Origin: Cellulosimicrobium funkei
GTDB lineage: Bacteria; Actinomycetota; Actinomycetes; Actinomycetales; Cellulomonadaceae
DNA: 64,000 bases
Direction: 5' to 3'
NCBI RefSeq assembly: GCF_004519295.1
Contig: NZ_SOZH01000001.1
Location: 1-64,000 of the forward strand
Shown: positions 60,219-64,000 of the stretch, piece after piece
Position numbering within the stretch: the stretch's first letter is position 1
Layout of the letters: each line of letters opens with the position of its first letter
The notes under the pieces: generated by a model
Seen by the model: the letters and a program-made list of their open reading frames with translations, nothing else
Database searches by the model: none
What the model was told of the DNA's origin: nothing
Made by a program: the position numbers and the translations under genes

Positions 60219-60754
60219 TCCTCGATGGTGACGGACGTGATGACGATGTCCTCCTGCGGGCGGTCGCCCGGACGCGTGGGCGTCGCGTTGATCGCGTCGA
60301 CGACGGCGCGGGACTCGTCGTCCGCGACCTCGCCGAAGATCGTGTGCTTGCCGTTGAGCCACGGCGTGGGGACCGTCGAGATGAAGAACTGCGACCCGTT
60401 GGTGCCCTCGGCCTCGCCCGTCACCGGGTTGCGGCGCACGCCCGCGTTCGCCATCGCCAGCAGGTACGGGCGGTCGAACTGGAGCTCGGGGTGGATCTCG
60501 TCGTTGAACGTGTAGCCAGGGCCGCCGGTGCCGGTCCCGAGCGGGCAGCCGCCCTGGATCATGAAGTCCTGGATCACGCGGTGGAAGATCAGCCCGTCGT
60601 AGAAGGGCTCGGTGCGCTCGGCCCCGGTGCGGGGGTCGGACCACGTCGTGGTGCCCTGGGCGAGCCCGACGAAGTTCGCCACCGTCTTCGGGGCGTGGTT
60701 CGGCAGGAGCTCGATCCGGATGTCACCTGCGGTCGTGTGGAGGGTTGCGAACAT
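60215..60754 (-). CDS. ppiA: peptidyl-prolyl cis-trans isomerase, cyclophilin type
   Basis: A 179-residue cytoplasmic cyclophilin catalysing proline isomerisation. Landmarks are YDGLIFHRVIQDFMIQGGCP with the active-site Arg, GTGTGGPGYTFNDEI, LLAMANAG, GTNGSQFFISTVPTPWLNGK and HTIFGEVAD. The second of two close ATGs is preferred because GGGAAG lies nine bases upstream. It is the mycobacterial PpiA type and the first gene of a pair with the rhomboid protease. No signal peptide. Confidence 0.95.
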   Translation of the reverse strand: MFATLHTTAGDIRIELLPNHAPKTVANFVGLAQGTTTWSDPRTGAERTEPFYDGLIFHRVIQDFMIQGGCPLGTGTGGPGYTFNDEIHPELQFDRPYLLAMANAGVRRNPVTGEAEGTNGSQFFISTVPTPWLNGKHTIFGEVADDESRAVVDAINATPTRPGDRPQEDIVITSVTIED

Positions 60755-60894
60755 GGGCACCATCTTCCCACGAGACCCGCGCCCGACCCGTCCGGGGCGA
60801 TGTCTCGCGGCGTGGCCGGGGTGGTGGCAGAGTGGGCGGAAACGCATCGCATCCGCACATTCGTCCCGTCGGACGACGACCCCGGGGAGCACGC

Positions 60895-62061
60895 ATGACC
60901 CGTACTCGCTCAGCGAGCGACTCCGTCAAGGACACGCTCGAGTCGATCGACACCGAGAAGCTGAAGGAACAGGCCGCCCAGGCCGCCGCGACCGCGCAGA
61001 GCGCCGCGACCCAGCTCGCGGACCAGGCCAAGGACGCCGCGGTGCACGCCAAGGAGTGGGGCACGCCCAAGGTGGAGGCGTTCCTCGAGTGGCTCCAGCC
61101 GCGCGTCGAGAAGGCGTGGCAGGACAGCATCCAGGCCGCCGCGCCGCGCGTCGAGAAGGCCGCGACCAAGGCCGCGCCCGCGATTGACACCGCGCACGAC
61201 CGCCTCGTGGAGGACGTGCTGCCGAAGATCGTCGCGAGCTTCAACGCCGCCGCCGCCAGCGCGGCCGACTCCGCCCAGCGCGCCGCGGACAACGCGGCCG
61301 AGGCGACCGCCGCCGCCACGGCCGCGGCAGCCGCCGCGTCGGGCAAGAAGGCGCGCAAGCTCGCGAAGCAGGCCAAGAAGGCGACGGCGGAGGCCGCGAA
61401 GCAGGCGCAGAAGTCCGCGGGCAAGGCCGGCAAGAAGGCCGCCAAGCACGCCGACAAGACCGCGGAGAAGGCGGCCGCCAAGCTCGCCGCGGCCGCGGAC
61501 AAGGCGGCGGCGAAGGCCGCCGAGGCGGACTCCTCGAAGGGCAAGGGCCGCACGCTCTGGTGGATCGCCGGTGGCGTGACCGCCGCGGGCGTCGGCTACG
61601 TGCTCTACCGCCGCGCGCAGCCCACGACCGACCCCTGGGCCGAGCCGTGGGAGCAGGAGCAGCAGCAGGTCCACTTCGACGACGTCGTCGGCGACGCCAA
61701 GCACGCCGTCGGGGACGCCGCCGAGTCGATCGGCGAGGCCGCGGGCGCCGCCGTCGCGAAGGGCCGCGAGGCCACGGACAAGCTGGCCGAGCGCGCTGCC
61801 GAGGTCCGTGACGACGTCACCGACCGCGTCACCGAGGCCGTCTCCGACGCGAAGGACGCGGCGAAGAAGGCGACGAGCCGGGCGCGCAGCACCACCCGTG
61901 GCGGCGCTGCCGGCGCGAAGGACGCGGTGAAGGACACGGCGACGGACGTCAAGGACGCCGCCGCGGACGCCAAGGACGACCTGGGCGACGCCGGCAAGAA
62001 GGCGCGCGAGGCCGCCGAGTCCGCGGCGCAGGACGCCGCCAAGAAGGCCGACGACGCCTGA
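60895..62061 (+). CDS. alanine/lysine-rich coiled-coil protein with one central helix
   Basis: A 388-residue protein of extreme composition. Residues 1-215 are Ala/Lys-rich amphipathic helix (EKLKEQAAQAAATAQSAATQ, GKKARKLAKQAKKATAEAAK) resembling histone-H1/HU tails and apolipoprotein-like repeats. One hydrophobic segment (TLWWIAGGVTAAGVGYVLYR, about 220-239) follows, then an acidic/basic 11-mer-like repeat region (DAKDAAKKATS, VKDTATDVKDAAADAKDD) as in LEA or YtxH-type proteins. GGGGAG five bases before ATG. Membrane-tethered stress or nucleoid-associated function is a guess. Confidence 0.75.
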   Translation: MTRTRSASDSVKDTLESIDTEKLKEQAAQAAATAQSAATQLADQAKDAAVHAKEWGTPKVEAFLEWLQPRVEKAWQDSIQAAAPRVEKAATKAAPAIDTAHDRLVEDVLPKIVASFNAAAASAADSAQRAADNAAEATAAATAAAAAASGKKARKLAKQAKKATAEAAKQAQKSAGKAGKKAAKHADKTAEKAAAKLAAAADKAAAKAAEADSSKGKGRTLWWIAGGVTAAGVGYVLYRRAQPTTDPWAEPWEQEQQQVHFDDVVGDAKHAVGDAAESIGEAAGAAVAKGREATDKLAERAAEVRDDVTDRVTEAVSDAKDAAKKATSRARSTTRGGAAGAKDAVKDTATDVKDAAADAKDDLGDAGKKAREAAESAAQDAAKKADDA

Positions 62062-62098
62062 CGCTCCACCCCGCCGTCCTCGCACGGTGACAGACGAC

Positions 62099-62132
62099 CG
62101 AGGGGCCCGTCCCAGCAGGGACGGGCCCCTCG
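62099..62132 (+). terminator. terminator of the Ala/Lys-rich gene
   Basis: CGAGGGGCCCGTCCC (62099-62113) and GGGACGGGCCCCTCG (62118-62132) pair perfectly around AGCA. Flanking GACGA/TCGTC extend the stem after one unpaired C on the left. Confidence 0.9.
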
Positions 62133-62349
62133 TCGTCCCCAGGGGCGGACACCTCACGAGCACGCCGACGCCGAGGCCGGACGCACGAAGACCCCGTCCG
62201 CGGCCGGACGGGGTCGCGCTCAGGCGGACTGGAGCCGATTTCCGACCGCCGTCGCACGCCCCAACCCCGCTGCCAGTGCGGGCGTGACGCTCCTCGTGAA
62301 CGCACGTACCGGAAGAGCCCGGTGGCGAACCGGGCGAAGGAAGCGGTGC

Positions 62350-62817
62350 TCACTGGTGAGCACGCTTCGACGAACGTTGACTGACGACCGCCTCGACGCG
62401 GTCGCTCGCAACATGGGGTGGCTCGTGCTCCCACACGCGCACCACCGTCCAACCGAGCTCACTGAGGAGGCGGTCGGTGTCGCGGTCGCGCGCTTGGTTG
62501 GCGGCGAGCTTTGTCTTCCACCAGTCGCCGTTCGACCGCGGCATCATGCCGTGCTTGGGACAGCCGTGCCAGAAGCAGCCGTCGACGAAGACGGCGACCT
62601 TGGCTCGTGTGAAGGCGACATCGATGGTCCGCCTCCGCTGACCTGGGACCGGGTATGCGACGCGGTACCGCATCCCGCGTGCGTGTAGCTCGCGGCGCAG
62701 CGCGACTTCGGGGGCCGTGTCGCGTCGCTTGGCAACGCTCATTCGCCTCGAGACTACGACGGACGAGGAACCCGGGTGTGCGGGGACGTGTTGCGGGACG
62801 GGCCGCTCGGAGGTCAC
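62350..62817 (-). CDS. vsr: very short patch repair (Vsr-type) endonuclease
   Basis: A protein of 155 residues from GTG 62817, or 130 from the internal ATG. Conserved landmarks are RRMSVAKRRDTAPEVALRRE, RRTIDVAFTRAKVAVFVDGC, FWHGCPKHG and LSELGWTVVRVWEH. Vsr enzymes nick at T:G mismatches made when 5-methylcytosine deaminates, so they normally accompany a cytosine-5 methyltransferase. None is complete here. The longer start is preferred because the SxxRM helix before RRDT is conserved. It is divergent from an HNH endonuclease. Base composition is lower in GC than the neighbours. Confidence 0.93.
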   Translation of the reverse strand: MTSERPVPQHVPAHPGSSSVVVSRRMSVAKRRDTAPEVALRRELHARGMRYRVAYPVPGQRRRTIDVAFTRAKVAVFVDGCFWHGCPKHGMMPRSNGDWWKTKLAANQARDRDTDRLLSELGWTVVRVWEHEPPHVASDRVEAVVSQRSSKRAHQ

Positions 62818-62968
62818 GACACCATCGTGCCGTCTCGACGCGAGGCGCCGAGGCGCCGAGGCGCCGAGGCGATGAAGAGTGCCCGCATCCCCCGTCCGAA
62901 GTCACACCGCGGCGAGCAAGCGGCGAGGGGCCGAACGGGGGGCCTCATGAGCCTGCTTGGATGGCGGC

Positions 62969-63802
62969 ATGACAGCAGATCGGGTCAAGAAGGACGAGTA
63001 TCCCAGGATCATCGCCGACTACCTGGGCATCTTGCCGATCGAGGGGGCGGGCGGTCCATGGATGTCCAGACAAGGCACTGTCATGAAGGAGTGGCTCGAA
63101 GCGGTTGGTGAGGCCATCGACGTGCCCTACCAGGGCGAGAAGGTCCGCACGATGGCAGCCCTCGTCGAGCGAGTCCGCGGCAGGTGGGATTCCTCGACGA
63201 TGTCGTCGAAAGAGACGAGGAGCGGCGGGGGAGGGAACATCACAGAAAGGGCGTTCATCGCGCTGCTCGAAGGGCTTGAGGCAGACGTGCCAGCGTCCAT
63301 GGCTGCAAGAGCGCGCGAACTCCAGCATTCCGTGTCCCGCGGACAGAGCGCGCACGGTCAGGGCCCGGCGCACGTCAAATCGGGTCGTCCGTTCGATGCA
63401 ACGACGCCAGACCGACACGACGATGACCGAGCGATCCGAGCCCTCCTCATCCGCAAGGGGCAGCCACAGTTCCGAGCTCACCTTCTGGTTGCCTACGAAG
63501 GGCGCTGCGCCGTCACTGCATGTGGGGTGGGCGAGGTCCTGGAGGCCGCACATGTCGTGCCTTATCGGCTGGGTGGCACGTACGCCACCAGCAACGGCCT
63601 CCTGCTCCGCGCTGACTTGCACACGCTCTTCGACACCGGACTCCTCGCCTTTGACGTCGACCGGCGGGTCGTCCTTCATCCGCGGCTTTCAGACAGCGAG
63701 TACCAGCCACTCGTTGGGGTCCAGGTTCGAGAGCCCGTCGATCCGAGCGATCGTGTCCCGACGGAGGCGCTGATCGCGCATAGGAAGCGCGTGGGTCTCT
63801 AG
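62969..63802 (+). CDS. HNH endonuclease, restriction-type
   Basis: A 277-residue protein. The C-terminal HNH domain (about 165-235) has CAVTACGVGEVLEAAHVVPY, GGTYATSNGLLLRADLHTLF and DTGLLAF, the pattern of HNH restriction-like proteins that cut modified or foreign DNA. The N-terminal 150 residues (ADYLGILPIEGAGGPWMSRQ, MAALVERVRGRWDSS) are not recognised and may hold specificity. ATG 62969 is used; an in-frame TTG lies four codons upstream. Codons are less GC-biased than in the rest of the window, suggesting recent transfer with the adjacent vsr. Confidence 0.85.
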   Translation: MTADRVKKDEYPRIIADYLGILPIEGAGGPWMSRQGTVMKEWLEAVGEAIDVPYQGEKVRTMAALVERVRGRWDSSTMSSKETRSGGGGNITERAFIALLEGLEADVPASMAARARELQHSVSRGQSAHGQGPAHVKSGRPFDATTPDRHDDDRAIRALLIRKGQPQFRAHLLVAYEGRCAVTACGVGEVLEAAHVVPYRLGGTYATSNGLLLRADLHTLFDTGLLAFDVDRRVVLHPRLSDSEYQPLVGVQVREPVDPSDRVPTEALIAHRKRVGL

Positions 63803-64000
63803 CTAGGCGGACGCTGCCAGCCGCCTCGACTCCGCGAACTTCGCGCGACCGCGGGCAACGACCGCATCGAGGCGGTCGTCCGGCGTCTTCGGTGCGTCAT
63901 CGACAAGTGCCTTCAACAGCGCCGCTCCACGTTCCGTGGACCGCAGAATTTGAGCGTCGTTCTCCGCGTGCGCTCTAAGCACGTTCCACACAGCTCCGAT
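63803..64000 (-). CDS. C-terminal part of an unidentified gene (5' end outside window)
   Basis: The frame is open to the window edge and ends at a stop at 63803-63805, directly abutting the HNH stop. The visible 65 residues (HAENDAQILRSTERGAALLK, DDAPKTPDDRLDAVVARGRA) are helical and charged with no recognised motif. Location next to vsr and an HNH nuclease suggests a part of the same defence module, for example an ATPase or methylase subunit; this is inference. Confidence 0.5.
   Translation of the reverse strand: MGAVWNVLRAHAENDAQILRSTERGAALLKALVDDAPKTPDDRLDAVVARGRAKFAESRRLAASA

Noticed and set aside
62957-62968. TTG upstream start for the HNH nuclease
   Set aside because: It adds only four residues and has no better ribosome site than ATG 62969.

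Overview
The window is a chromosomal segment of a very high-GC Gram-positive actinobacterium. Gene content and order suggest Micrococcales close to Cellulomonas/Cellulosimicrobium. The grounds are the fhaA-fhaB-pstP-rodA-pbpA-pknA-pknB cell-wall/kinase operon next to trpG, crgA and a rhomboid/cyclophilin pair, a class E sortase, heavy use of GTG starts, and many ATGA/GTGA/TGATG stop-start overlaps. The genus is inference. No phage, IS element or CRISPR array was seen.

Layout. 1-5.9 kb: an unidentified C-terminus, a DUF2510 membrane protein, an M20 amidohydrolase, a VOC protein, a DUF308-alpha/beta hydrolase fusion and a Nudix enzyme. 5.9-11.5 kb: a signalling block (single-domain LuxR protein, Hpt, response regulator) divergent from a hybrid histidine kinase that is translationally coupled to a pyruvoyl-dependent arginine decarboxylase and a GNAT-like protein. 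11.6-16.5 kb: gcvP-gcvT-gcvH behind a tandem glycine riboswitch. 16.6-27.3 kb: mostly single housekeeping or unknown genes, including a lactate/malate dehydrogenase fused through a collagen-like linker to an ACT domain. 27.4-27.7 kb: no conventional gene, but a densely folded RNA-like element with a 12-codon ORF.

27.7-34.1 kb: a DHA2 efflux pump divergent from an HxlR regulator, a methyltransferase, a three-gene WXG100 cassette and idi. 34.2-38.5 kb: an iron-siderophore ABC importer behind an IdeR/DtxR-type box. 38.5-42.1 kb: a squalene-cyclase-like protein, a PadR/permease-prefix pair with an elaborate operator, a frameshifted gene and tRNA-Leu(CAG). 42.4-55.3 kb: the Ser/Thr kinase and division locus, ended by a 22-bp hairpin, then trpG, a small membrane protein, a class E sortase and a DUF881 protein on the other strand, then crgA. 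55.8-59.2 kb: two OPA-type transporters and a GntR regulator that appear inserted between crgA and the rhomboid/cyclophilin pair. 60.9-62.1 kb: a long Ala/Lys-rich protein. 62.3-64 kb: a compositionally different segment with a Vsr-type endonuclease, an HNH endonuclease and a truncated gene, probably the edge of a restriction/defence island.

How they work together: the FHA/kinase/phosphatase/PBP/RodA/CrgA set coordinates elongation and septation; the glycine-cleavage operon is controlled by its own substrate; the iron importer by iron; and several transporters by adjacent regulators. The least explained items are the 27.4-kb RNA, the arginine decarboxylase operon, the dehydrogenase-ACT fusion and the WXG100 cassette.
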